DNA from: Terribacillus sp. DMT04
GTDB lineage: Bacteria > Bacillota > Bacilli > Bacillales > Amphibacillaceae
DNA length: 64,000 bases
NCBI RefSeq assembly: GCF_019056395.1
Contig: NZ_CP077639.1
Span: forward strand, 622,001 to 686,000
Direction: 5' to 3'
In this document: one piece after another, positions 45,908 through 53,851 of the stretch
How positions within the stretch are numbered: the stretch's first letter is position 1
Layout: every line of letters begins with the position of its first letter
Made by a program: the position numbers and the translations under genes
The notes under the pieces: generated by a model
The model's input: the letters and a program-made list of their open reading frames with translations, nothing else
The model's database searches: none
Told to the model about the DNA's origin: nothing

Positions 45908-45929
45908 GAAAAACCGGAGGTAAAAATGG

Positions 45930-46841
45930 ATGACAAAACAAGTAGCTGTAATTGGTAGTTTAAACTATGACATTATTGTTAAACAGCAGCGTATGCCGTA
46001 TAAAGGAGAAACCTTCATTGCAGATACGCTGGTACAAGGTCCGGGAGGAAAGGGAGCAAATCAAGCTGCCCAGTGCGCTAAATTAGGTATGCCCACCATA
46101 ATGGTTGGGAAGGTGGGACAAGATAGATTCGGTGATGCACTGGTTGGTTCGCTTACTGCCATTGGGGTAGATACATCATATGTCAAGAGAACCGGATCAA
46201 CTGGGCTTGGGATAGTTCATGTCATGCCGGACGGAGACTATTATAGCTCGATTATTAAAGGCGCGAATGAGTTGATAACAATACAAGATATTGATGAAAT
46301 TGTTGGAGATTTAATGAATGCAGCTTTTATTATCTTACAACAAGAAATTCCGCAGCAGGTAACAGAATATATAATTAAACGCTTTAAAGATTCGGAGACT
46401 CAGATAGTTTTGAATAATGCACCTGCTTGCCATATACCGTCTGATGTTTTACGCGGCGTTAACCTACTGGTTGTAAACGAATCGGAGGCTGCTTTTATGA
46501 CAGGTAAATCTATCACTACAATAGAAGAAGCCTCAAGTGCAGGAAAAAAATTGCAGGAAATTACAGGAGATACAGTAATTATCACCTTAGGAAAAGAAGG
46601 ATCCATAGCTGTTAATAATGAGAAGAATGAATATTTTGCGGCAAAAAAAGTAAAGGCTGTAGACGCAACAGGAGCAGGAGATTCCTTTATTGGAGCACTG
46701 GTATATAGCTTGTCCAAAGGCCAATCGCTAGATGAGTGTATGAAATTCGCTACAGAAGTTAGTGCAAAAACAGTGATGAAAGAAGGAGGACAAGAATCAT
46801 TTCCAACAGAGAAAGAATTAAGAAAAGGGTTAGTTAGATAA
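45930..46841 (+). CDS. rbsK: Ribokinase (PfkB family)
   Basis: 303 residues; ATG 45930 lies 9 bases after GGAGG, while the out-of-frame ATG 45926 stops quickly. PfkB motifs: GSLNYDIIV and GPGGKGANQAAQCAKLG near the N-terminus, and the catalytic DATGAGDSFIGAL near the C-terminus. Ribokinase is the best family match, phosphorylating ribose or a related pentose at O5. Within this cluster it would phosphorylate the sugar delivered by the polyol-type permease and processed by the epimerase. The symbol reflects the family rather than proven ribose use. Confidence 0.85.
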   Translation: MTKQVAVIGSLNYDIIVKQQRMPYKGETFIADTLVQGPGGKGANQAAQCAKLGMPTIMVGKVGQDRFGDALVGSLTAIGVDTSYVKRTGSTGLGIVHVMPDGDYYSSIIKGANELITIQDIDEIVGDLMNAAFIILQQEIPQQVTEYIIKRFKDSETQIVLNNAPACHIPSDVLRGVNLLVVNESEAAFMTGKSITTIEEASSAGKKLQEITGDTVIITLGKEGSIAVNNEKNEYFAAKKVKAVDATGAGDSFIGALVYSLSKGQSLDECMKFATEVSAKTVMKEGGQESFPTEKELRKGLVR

Positions 46842-47076
46842 TGTATCGGTTATAAGTATGTGCTGACTTACTTATAAAGAAGTATAACGTGTACAGGGTT
46901 ATCCAGACTAGAAAGTATCATAAGCCAGTTGGTGTAAGAGCAGTACAATATAGTGTAAAAGATAACCTGCAGGATGAAAAAGTTGCCCCGGTACATGACG
47001 AATTATATAAGATAAGCCCCTAGAGTTTGCGATCAATATTATGTTGATTGCTACTTTTTGGGGCTTTTTCTTTTAT
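46842..47076. other. Intergenic region with a large terminator
   Basis: No convincing gene; a 44-codon frame from GTG 46889 has no ribosome binding site. A long two-part hairpin closes the ribokinase operon: AAGCCCC (47014-47020) / GGGGCTT (47060-47066) outside GCGATCAA / TTGATTGC, followed by TTTTC. Confidence 0.65.
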
Positions 47077-47170
47077 GAGAAATCTTGGAGAAGGAGCTCT
47101 GGAAAGATAGCCAGCGTCTATGAAGCAAGCGTATCCGTATATAGATGAGATTGCTCTGGTGGTGAATATT
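47077..47170 (+). pseudogene. Decayed fragment of a GNAT acetyltransferase gene
   Basis: About 95 bases align well with the broken GNAT gene near 49.9 kb: shared GCCAGCGT, TATTGATGAGATTG-like and GTGGTGAAT blocks. One frame reads MKQAYPYIDEIALVVN against REAFPHIDEIVLAVN in that copy. Frame is lost and a stop intervenes, so this is only a relic. Confidence 0.6.
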
Positions 47171-47213
47171 AATCACCATTTTCTTGGTAAACGAGTTTTT
47201 TGTCAGAGACTAA

Positions 47214-48638
47214 TTATGTTCCGAGCTCTTTGTGTTTTCTAGCCGGTTGATTAAAATAAGTAACAATGCATATTATTCCGTGCAGGCATAAGAGACCAAC
47301 GATCGTGATTATAAGAAAGGCTAGGTCTGGAGCGAATGCAGATATAGAATGCCAAGGCGATTGCGAGCTATAGATAAGGATGGGTATAAGCAATGAACTA
47401 CAGATTAAGGATAGGAAACCACCTATAAGTACCGGCTTTTTCTTCTGATACACCTTTCTTCTTATTATTAAGAATATTGACCAGAGCAGGATTGCTGCCA
47501 TAATAAAGCACAAAATTAATTGAGTGGACGGAAAGTAACTGGGGATCCTTTCAGGCTCGATTCCATGCATGATGTCAATAATCCCTTCTTTTAAAAGAGG
47601 GAGAGAAGTTTCTTCAAGAATATGATTTTTGTTAGTTAGAATTACTGCTCCCCAATCTTCTTCGGGGAGGTAGAAAAATTCTGCGTGTGCATCAGGAGTC
47701 GAGCCGGAATGCCAGATTATATCTTTTCCTGAATCAAGCTTGGTGTGGCGGAGTCCATAGCCATAATACACTTCTGATTCTTTCTTATATAGTTTTTCAG
47801 TGTATTTGTTCAAGATAGGAGAACTCTTGCCAGAGAATAGTTGGATAAATTTTGTCATATCCTCTGCGCTGGAGGTGATACTGCTATAGGCAGCGCCACT
47901 GTTGTCATATGGGACTGTGCTTTGTACTGGAAAACCGAACCATGATTGATAACCAACGCGATACCCAGTGCGATTGGCTGAATCTTTATCGGCTGCAGTG
48001 TGTGTCATATGTAGCGGTGAGAAGATTGTGTGCTTCATATACTCCGCAAATGTTTTATCGGTTACTTCTTCTAAGATAGCGCCCAAAATTAAATAATTCG
48101 CAGCACTATATTGATGCTCGGAACCCGGATTATTTGTCAGCGATATAGTAGAAAGTCTTTGAACGATTTGTTTTAATTTTATCTGTTCGGCAATCCCCTG
48201 ATCAGCAACTTTTAGCCCGTCATAACTGCTAATGCCGCTTGTATGCGTCAGCAGATGGCGTATGGTTATATGATCCTCAGCTCCGTTGAGCTGCAGCCAT
48301 GGCAAATAATCACTTATGTAGTAATCTAAAGAGAGCTTCTCCTCACTGATTAGTTGTGCAATTGCCAGTCCTGTGAAAGATTTGCTAATGGAACCTAGAG
48401 CAAAGGGAGTTTGGTTAGTGACACGCTGCTTATCTTCTCCGGCAATGCCCCAGACATGCTCATACATTACTTCCCCTTGTTCTACGATAGCTATAGCTGC
48501 TCCTGGTATCTTCTCTTGTTCAAAATAATTATCTGCGTAGTGCGTTAACTTTGACTCCATATTAGATGACGCTGCAACTGGGGAGGCAGAGAGAGCAAAT
48601 AAAATGATAATAAGTGAAAAAACAAAGGATCTTTTCAT
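47214..48638 (-). CDS. Serine hydrolase (beta-lactamase/PBP4*-like) with C-terminal membrane segments
   Basis: 474 residues from ATG 48638. Signal peptide (RSFVFSLIIILFALSASPVAAS), then a class C beta-lactamase-like domain with SxxK as SISK (nucleophile Ser in LGSISKSFTGLA), YxN as YSAAN, and HSG near the end of the domain. Three or so membrane helices follow (about 365-460). Likely an extracytoplasmic esterase, D-amino acid peptidase or PBP-like enzyme tethered to the membrane; resistance cannot be inferred. The start overlaps the previous stop (TGATG). Third gene of the padR operon. Confidence 0.85.
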   Translation of the reverse strand: MKRSFVFSLIIILFALSASPVAASSNMESKLTHYADNYFEQEKIPGAAIAIVEQGEVMYEHVWGIAGEDKQRVTNQTPFALGSISKSFTGLAIAQLISEEKLSLDYYISDYLPWLQLNGAEDHITIRHLLTHTSGISSYDGLKVADQGIAEQIKLKQIVQRLSTISLTNNPGSEHQYSAANYLILGAILEEVTDKTFAEYMKHTIFSPLHMTHTAADKDSANRTGYRVGYQSWFGFPVQSTVPYDNSGAAYSSITSSAEDMTKFIQLFSGKSSPILNKYTEKLYKKESEVYYGYGLRHTKLDSGKDIIWHSGSTPDAHAEFFYLPEEDWGAVILTNKNHILEETSLPLLKEGIIDIMHGIEPERIPSYFPSTQLILCFIMAAILLWSIFLIIRRKVYQKKKPVLIGGFLSLICSSLLIPILIYSSQSPWHSISAFAPDLAFLIITIVGLLCLHGIICIVTYFNQPARKHKELGT

Positions 48639-49138
48639 CAAGATATAAATTTACCTTTTCTATAGATGGATAGAACTGTTAGAGACGTTATCGCTGCTGC
48701 AGAGATTAAACTGATGCTAATGAGCATGCTATTCCACCAGAGATTATCAGAAATGCTATAGAGTAAATTATAGTTAAAGTTTGTATGTTGATATGCTGGA
48801 CTGAAGGTTTGGGTGAGACACATTGTTAAAATAAGCTGGGATAGCAGGTAAGTAACTGTAAAGGAAAAGAGTCCTATAAAATAATAACTTTTTGGAAATG
48901 AGGCTTTCTGAGGTGATACAAATTGTACTTCATTTAACTCGCAGTATTCTGTGACAAATTCAGCGGGTGTTTCCAAGTCGTCGAAAGGATCAATACCGTG
49001 TAAACGCGATTCTTCTATATGTTCCAATAGCTGCTGTTTGATAAAGAGAACTTGTTCCTTTTTCGCTTTCCTAGTAATTAGTTCACGAGATATGTCATCC
49101 AAGTACATCTTTTCTTTCTCTGTCAGTTCCATCCCCAT
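48638..49138 (-). CDS. HAAS-like/DUF1700-type membrane protein
   Basis: 166 residues. The N-terminal soluble helical part (LDDISRELITRKAKKEQVLFIKQQLLEHIEES, FVTEYCE) is the kind of small signalling domain (HAAS type) usually encoded next to PadR regulators; two membrane helices follow. It probably senses or transmits a membrane signal. The start overlaps the padR stop (TAATG) and the stop overlaps the serine hydrolase start, so the three genes are tightly coupled. Confidence 0.72.
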   Translation of the reverse strand: MGMELTEKEKMYLDDISRELITRKAKKEQVLFIKQQLLEHIEESRLHGIDPFDDLETPAEFVTEYCELNEVQFVSPQKASFPKSYYFIGLFSFTVTYLLSQLILTMCLTQTFSPAYQHTNFNYNLLYSISDNLWWNSMLISISLISAAAITSLTVLSIYRKGKFIS

Positions 49139-49470
49139 TACAACTCCTCCTCATTATAGATGAGTAAAGCCTTTATATTGGTCTGTAGTTCTTTCCACTC
49201 TTTCATGATATTTTCTAGATGTTTTTCCCCTTGGTGATTAATCGTATAGTAGATGCGTGCTTTACCACTATCAGTGATTTCGCTGCTCACATCCACCCAT
49301 CGTTGATCTTTTAATTTGGTGAGAATGGGATAGATGCTGCTTACTCCTTTCAGTTTTAAATCGTATTTCTCCAATTCTTTCATGATTTCATACCCATAGC
49401 TTTTGTGCTTCTTCAATATGGACAAGACACACATTTCTAAGTGACCTTTAAGCAAACTTGTTTTGTTCAT
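49138..49470 (-). CDS. PadR family transcriptional regulator
   Basis: 110 residues. PadR winged helix: LLKGHLEMCVLSILKKHKSYGYEIMKELE, then GVSSIYPILTKLKDQRWVDVSSE, and a short C-terminal helix for dimerisation. First gene of the operon; a 31-bp perfect palindrome lies 15 bases upstream and is the obvious autoregulatory operator. The inducing signal is unknown. Confidence 0.9.
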   Translation of the reverse strand: MNKTSLLKGHLEMCVLSILKKHKSYGYEIMKELEKYDLKLKGVSSIYPILTKLKDQRWVDVSSEITDSGKARIYYTINHQGEKHLENIMKEWKELQTNIKALLIYNEEEL

Positions 49471-49485
49471 AAAATAAGATTATTA

Positions 49486-49516
49486 CAATTATATACTTGA
49501 ATCAAGTATATAATTG
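49486..49516. promoter_or_regulatory. 31-bp perfect palindrome, probable PadR operator
   Basis: Arms CAATTATATACTTGA (49486-49500) and its exact reverse complement (49502-49516) around one A. It sits directly before padR on the side of its promoter. Confidence 0.78.
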
Positions 49517-49623
49517 TATATTTTTTTGAAAAAATTAAAATTAAAGTATAATCATTTTTATAATAGAATTTACTTGCATCCATAAAATTTAGTTCATCAA
49601 ATCTATTGAATGGAGAATTAGAC

Positions 49624-50143
49624 ATGAATCTAACTCGCTTTCAAGAAGAACATGCACACTTAATTGAGACGTATACATTGTCAGATGAGCAGCTGCGTTT
49701 TACTGGGCATCCAATTGAAAGTATCGCTTTGTGCCGAGCGGATCCGAATCGTCATGCTATCTTGGGTATTGAAGATGCTGTACTGGTGACTTATTTTGTT
49801 CTTCATGAGCAAGAGGGTGTGTGTTCAGCGCTTTTCGGCTAACCCTGCAGCTATCCTTTTGCGGACTTTTTCGACGGATTATCACTGCCTTGAAAAAGGA
49901 TATGGAAAAGGAACGCTGGAACAATTGCCAGCGTTTGTGCGGGAAGCGTTTCCGCATATTGATGAGATTGTTTTAGCGGTGAATGAAGGAAATGCATTAG
50001 CCCGCAGGCTTTATGAAAAGGCAGGCTAACAGGATACTGGCCGCCGAGTGATGGGTAGTAAAGGAATGCTTGTTGTAATGAGCCACCCTGTATCCCACCC
50101 TGTATCATGTTTAACTCTGCAGGCAAAGGAAGAGGAAGAATAG
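49624..50143 (+). pseudogene. GNAT acetyltransferase, broken by a frameshift and a nonsense codon
   Basis: ATG 49624 has GGAG 8 bases upstream and reads MNLTRFQEEHAHLIETYTLS up to LHEQEGV. The frame is lost in a GT repeat (about 49817-49824) and resumes in the next frame as QRFSANPAAILLRTFSTDYHCLEKGYGKGTLEQLP, with a GNAT C-terminus IVLAVNEGNALARRLYEKAG. An in-frame TAA then precedes QDTGRRVMGSKGMLVVMS. Two independent lesions mark a true pseudogene. An 11-12-bp tandem repeat CCCACCCTGTAT lies near the end. Confidence 0.82.
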
Positions 50144-50144
50144 T

Positions 50145-50168
50145 AAAGCCAGCCAAGCTGGCTTTTTT
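50145..50168 (+). terminator. Terminator after the GNAT pseudogene
   Basis: AAAGCCAGC / GCTGGCTTT, loop CAA, then T run. Confidence 0.8.
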
Positions 50169-50240
50169 CTGTTTCTGCGTGTATGTTTTTCACTTAGACA
50201 GGCAAGTTAAAAAGAAAATAAGCTGCAGAAGGTGATTCAA

Positions 50241-50852
50241 TTGGATTTAAATGTTATATGGAAATCTATCCTCATTATAATCGTCGGTATCTTGCTTATA
50301 AGGTTCTCTGGGAGAAGGTCTATCTCCCAAATGACAATATCCCAGACTGTTATCATGATCTCAATTGGGACATTACTCATCCAGCCAGTCAGCGGGAAAA
50401 ATCTTTGGGGTACTTTTGCGATTGCTGCGCTTTTAATTGTAACGCTAATGATTCTGGAATTTGTTCAATTAAAATGGAATAAAGCAGAATCCTTCTTCAC
50501 TGGCAAAGCTAAAATTGTCATTGAGAACGGACAGCTGGATATAAAAACCCTAAAAAAATTAAAACTATCTGTTGATAAGTTAGAAATGCGACTCCGGCAG
50601 CAAGGAATTGCATCCATTCAAGATTTAAAATGGGCTACCGTCGAGCCGAGCGGCCAACTGGGCTATATGCTGAAAGAAAACAAGCAGCCTGCAACAAAAG
50701 AGGATGTGGCTGCGTTGTATCAATTGATGAAAGGGATGCAAATTGGTGAACAAGCTGAGTCGGATTTAGCAAACGAACAACCTGCAGCTTCTAATTTGTT
50801 TTCCGAAATTGATGGTAGCCACCAGCCAGATCATTCTCAGCGCTTGAATTAA
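50241..50852 (+). CDS. DUF421 (YetF-like) membrane protein
   Basis: 203 residues from TTG 50241, 6 bases after AGAAGGTG. Three N-terminal membrane helices with the family motif RFSGRRSISQMTISQTVIMISIGTL, then the cytoplasmic DUF421 domain (KIVIENGQLD, LRQQGIASIQDLKWATVEPSG). YetF-type proteins occur widely in spore formers and are implicated in spore membrane properties in some species. Its stop overlaps the convergent channel gene by 4 bases. Confidence 0.88.
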   Translation: MDLNVIWKSILIIIVGILLIRFSGRRSISQMTISQTVIMISIGTLLIQPVSGKNLWGTFAIAALLIVTLMILEFVQLKWNKAESFFTGKAKIVIENGQLDIKTLKKLKLSVDKLEMRLRQQGIASIQDLKWATVEPSGQLGYMLKENKQPATKEDVAALYQLMKGMQIGEQAESDLANEQPAASNLFSEIDGSHQPDHSQRLN

Positions 50853-51826
50853 GTTGGCCACTCCCTGGCATTTAAATGGACTAACGAAAGAAGTTTTTTT
50901 CTATGATCAGATTGTTGTTGTTTTCCTTGCGCTTGTTGAACAGGTAAACCCTTTTCACGTAGGTCCGTTAAGTCAGGGGCAGGAGCTTCTTCAGTCTTAT
51001 CAGAAACAGAAATTAAATCCAATGTGTCTAGAAATGTAAGAATAGACGAACGTGTCTGTTTTACAATGACGGGGTTTGGCAATGTCTCTTTTGGAAGGTG
51101 ATGTTCCATCACTTGAAGTGCGTCATCCAAAGCTGCAATAGCCAAAGCAGCAGATTTGCTCGAATCTTTATTGAAGTAATAGTGCAGAATTGGATAAGCA
51201 TTATACTGTGTACTTAATGTAGATAAATTAGAACTTATTATACTGAGCGGTTTATCTAAATGATGAAGATCATTCCCGTTCCAGGCTGTCAGAAGAATCT
51301 CGGTACCTGTCTGCCCGATACTTAACACATCTTGTGCGAAGCTTCGTTTGCTGCTCACCGCACTAACTACATTAATTAGATATGTTACAGCGAATGTAAT
51401 GGAAATCATGCCAGATGCAGTTATGATAATTGCGATCACTTTCCATATATCACCACTGGGTGTCCAATTTCCGCTGCCTAAAGTAAAGAATGTATAACCA
51501 ACATAATAGATTCGGTCGATAATGCCAGCATTTCCTTTATGCTGACTATTTGAAAGGATATCTGGATTACTGGTGATTAAGCAGAACCATCCTGCCAGGA
51601 ACAGAAGAATCCAGCTCATTACAGTTGTAACGAGCAGCATTGGTCCAGCAAGACTCAGTACCGTTTTATTGCTTCTGCTCCCTTTTCTGAATAAAGTCCA
51701 TATACTGCTTGTCAGCTTGCTCGTAATTGGACCTGCTCCGCCTTGTACCCAGAGAGTTGTCCAGACGAAATCTAAAATAACAAGTCCAATTAGGGCGATG
51801 CCTAGAATAATCAACAATACTTCCAT
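50849..51826 (-). CDS. Ion channel family protein with an atypical selectivity filter
   Basis: 325 residues from ATG 51826, which is 9 bases after AAAGGAG; ATG 51835 abuts that site. Helix 1 (VLLIILGIALIGLVILDFVW), a helix at about 65-90 (LLVTTVMSWILLFLAGWFCLI), pore region YYVGYTFFTLGSGNWTPSG, and a last helix (VIAIIITASGMISITFAVTYLI). A soluble helical C-terminal domain follows. The filter reads TLGSGN rather than TVGYGD, so K+ selectivity is uncertain. Solitary gene. Confidence 0.8.
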   Translation of the reverse strand: MEVLLIILGIALIGLVILDFVWTTLWVQGGAGPITSKLTSSIWTLFRKGSRSNKTVLSLAGPMLLVTTVMSWILLFLAGWFCLITSNPDILSNSQHKGNAGIIDRIYYVGYTFFTLGSGNWTPSGDIWKVIAIIITASGMISITFAVTYLINVVSAVSSKRSFAQDVLSIGQTGTEILLTAWNGNDLHHLDKPLSIISSNLSTLSTQYNAYPILHYYFNKDSSKSAALAIAALDDALQVMEHHLPKETLPNPVIVKQTRSSILTFLDTLDLISVSDKTEEAPAPDLTDLREKGLPVQQAQGKQQQSDHRKKLLSLVHLNAREWPT

Positions 51827-51967
51827 TACCGTCATCTCCTTTTACTGCCTAATACCTGCTTGCATATACGTTTAAACATCTCTACATAAACTTGGCAGAA
51901 CAGGTCATTCTAATAATGTGCAACAGAAAGGCGGCACTGAAAGATGAATATATTTAGGAGGATGACG

Positions 51968-52477
51968 ATGGGAATCTTGAGTGGAAATCCGCAAGACGAG
52001 CCGTTGCATTACGGGGAAGTTTACGGACTATGGTCTTTCGTTTTGACAGGCAATAAGATGATTGCAAATCATCAAATGCTGTTAAACCATGTAGGCGATG
52101 ACGACTTGAAAAAACTTATGGTAGAAGCAATTGACGGAGCAAAAGAAGAAGTAAAACAAGTATCGGAAATTTTGCGGGCGAATGGTATTGCCTTACCGCC
52201 GTCTGCACCTGAACCGCCAAAAGTGGAACTGGAATCTATTCCAGTTGGTGCACGATTTATTGATCCTGATGTAGCAGCAACTGCTTCAGCTGGTGCAGCT
52301 GCAGGTCTTGTGGCGTGCAGCACAATGATGGGACAATCTATTCGAGAAGATGTTGGTTTGATGTTCGGACAGTTCCATACAAATAAAGCAATGCTAGGTG
52401 CAAAATTCCTGAAGTTATTGAAGGAAAAAGGCTGGCTTATGCCACCGCCGCTGCATCAGCCAACTAAAGAAGGTTAA
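51968..52477 (+). CDS. DUF3231 family protein
   Basis: 169 residues from ATG 51968 with AGGAGG upstream; ATG 51944 lies before that site. The protein is mainly helical and of the half-length DUF3231 type (EPLHYGEVYGLWSFV, MLLNHVGDDDLKKL), related to ferritin-like spore coat proteins of the CotF kind. Probably sporulation-associated, by family. Monocistronic. Confidence 0.8.
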   Translation: MGILSGNPQDEPLHYGEVYGLWSFVLTGNKMIANHQMLLNHVGDDDLKKLMVEAIDGAKEEVKQVSEILRANGIALPPSAPEPPKVELESIPVGARFIDPDVAATASAGAAAGLVACSTMMGQSIREDVGLMFGQFHTNKAMLGAKFLKLLKEKGWLMPPPLHQPTKEG

Positions 52478-52479
52478 CC

Positions 52480-52508
52480 AAAAAAGCAGCCACAAAGGCT
52501 GCTTTTTT
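52480..52508 (+). terminator. Terminator after the DUF3231 gene
   Basis: AAAAAAGCAGCC / GGCTGCTTTTTT with loop ACAAA. Confidence 0.9.
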
Positions 52509-52539
52509 GCTGTTATTCTCCAATAGTATCATTTAAGAT

Positions 52540-52565
52540 ACTATGCCACTTTTAAGTGCGTACTT
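52540..52565. promoter_or_regulatory. HxlR-type operator upstream of azoR
   Basis: ACTATGCCACTTTTAAGTGC and the following GTACTT recur with one change at 53766-53791. The core CACTTTTAAGTG is palindromic. Confidence 0.7.
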
Positions 52566-52652
52566 GTTGTTTTAACTAAAAAACATAATAATAGGCACTA
52601 GGGGATTTAGGGGAATACGATTCCAGATTGAGATAATATGGAGGTTTTACAA

Positions 52653-53285
52653 ATGAACGTATTAGTAGTTAAAGCAAATAATCGTCCAGCTTCTGAGGCG
52701 ATTTCAAGTAAAATGTATGAAACATTCATGCAGGAAATAGAAGGTGCAGAAAATCTTTCTGTTACTACTTATGATGTATTCGCAGAAGATACACCATACT
52801 TCGGACAAGAATTGTTCGATGCTTTCGGTAAAGTACAAAACGGTGCTGAACTGAATGATACAGAGCAGCGTCTATTGGCTGCTAAGCAAAAAGCAATGGA
52901 TTTGGTTACAGCGGCAGATGTTGTTGTATTCGCATTCCCACTATGGAACTTGACAATTCCTGCTAAATTGCAGACTTTCATCGATTATGTATATGCGGCA
53001 GGCTTTGCATTCAAATACAGTGCAGAAGGCAGCTTAATTCCATTGATGACAGACAAGAAAGCAATCTTCCTTAATGCACGCGGTGGCGTTTACTCTCTAC
53101 CAGAAGCTGCACCAATGGAAATGTCTCTTAACTACATGCGCAACGTATTCGGCGGCGTTTTCGGTATGGAAATCATCGATGAAGTTGTAATCGAAGGCCA
53201 TAACGCGTCTCCTAATCAAGCAGCTCAAATCATCGAAGATGGTCTTGGACAAGTAAAAGAAGCAGCAGCACGCTTGAAAAACTAA
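52653..53285 (+). CDS. azoR: FMN-dependent NADH-azoreductase
   Basis: 210 residues from ATG 52653, with ATGGAGG upstream; the in-frame ATG at 52638 overlaps that site. Flavodoxin-like NAD(P)H:quinone/azo reductase: N-terminal FMN phosphate loop region (VVKANNRPASEAISSKM), FAFPLWNLTIPAKLQTFIDYV and FLNARGGVYS are typical of AzoR. It reduces quinones and azo dyes by two electrons, protecting against electrophiles. The operator upstream and the HxlR regulator downstream suggest quinone-responsive control. Confidence 0.93.
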   Translation: MNVLVVKANNRPASEAISSKMYETFMQEIEGAENLSVTTYDVFAEDTPYFGQELFDAFGKVQNGAELNDTEQRLLAAKQKAMDLVTAADVVVFAFPLWNLTIPAKLQTFIDYVYAAGFAFKYSAEGSLIPLMTDKKAIFLNARGGVYSLPEAAPMEMSLNYMRNVFGGVFGMEIIDEVVIEGHNASPNQAAQIIEDGLGQVKEAAARLKN

Positions 53286-53292
53286 GTATAAT

Positions 53293-53330
53293 AAAAAAAA
53301 GATGAACTGGAGACAGTTCATCTTTTTTTT
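53293..53330. terminator. Bidirectional terminator between azoR and the HxlR gene
   Basis: GATGAACTG / CAGTTCATC, loop GAGA, flanked by eight A and eight T. Confidence 0.92.
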
Positions 53331-53361
53331 ATGCAGAGGAAATCAGTTGCTCTTTATCTTT

Positions 53362-53730
53362 TTATTTGGCTTCCGCTTGATTATTTCTTTTTGTTTGCTT
53401 ATGAATTGTATGATTTGCTCCCCATACATGCATGGCATGCAAAATGGGCTCCAGGCTTGTGCCGTAATCTGTAATCGAATACTCCACTTTCGGAGGCACT
53501 TGAGCGTACACTTTGCGCTCGATAATGTCTTCTTCTTCTAGCTCACGAAGCTGGTTTGTCAGCATTTTCTGTGTGATTCCGGGTAAACTACGTTTCAGTT
53601 CATTAAAACGCTGCGTTCCATTCTTCAGCAGATGAAGCAAAATGACCGGCTTCCACTTTCCGACTAAAATGCCAAGTGCATCTGTCACTTTACACATTTC
53701 CGGTACAATTTCTTCATTATAATCGCTCAT
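53362..53730 (-). CDS. HxlR family transcriptional regulator (YodB-like)
   Basis: 122 residues. HxlR winged helix: VGKWKPVILLHLLKNGTQRFNELKRSLPGITQKMLTNQLRELEEEDII, then VYAQVPPKVEYSITDYGTSLEPIL. A single conserved Cys near the N-terminus (EMCKVTDAL) matches the redox-sensing Cys6 of YodB, which is modified by quinones and diamide. The operator copies before azoR and between this gene and the luciferase-like gene point to a small regulon. Confidence 0.9.
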   Translation of the reverse strand: MSDYNEEIVPEMCKVTDALGILVGKWKPVILLHLLKNGTQRFNELKRSLPGITQKMLTNQLRELEEEDIIERKVYAQVPPKVEYSITDYGTSLEPILHAMHVWGANHTIHKQTKRNNQAEAK

Positions 53731-53765
53731 CTCTTATCCCCCGATTCTACAGTATCCTTTTCTAT

Positions 53766-53791
53766 ACTATACCACTTTTAAGTGCGTACTT
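53766..53791. promoter_or_regulatory. HxlR-type operator between the regulator and the luciferase-like gene
   Basis: 25 of 26 bases match the site upstream of azoR. It lies 36 bases from the regulator start and 61 bases from the divergent monooxygenase start, so it can serve both. Confidence 0.72.
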
Positions 53792-53851
53792 TCCAATAAG
53801 TGAGCTTTGGTGGATAATGGCTGTAAGATAAAAATTAGGGAGACAGATTTT

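Noticed and set aside
46889-47023. 44-codon frame starting with GTG after the ribokinase gene
   Set aside because: No ribosome binding site and no recognisable family; it runs into the terminator stem.
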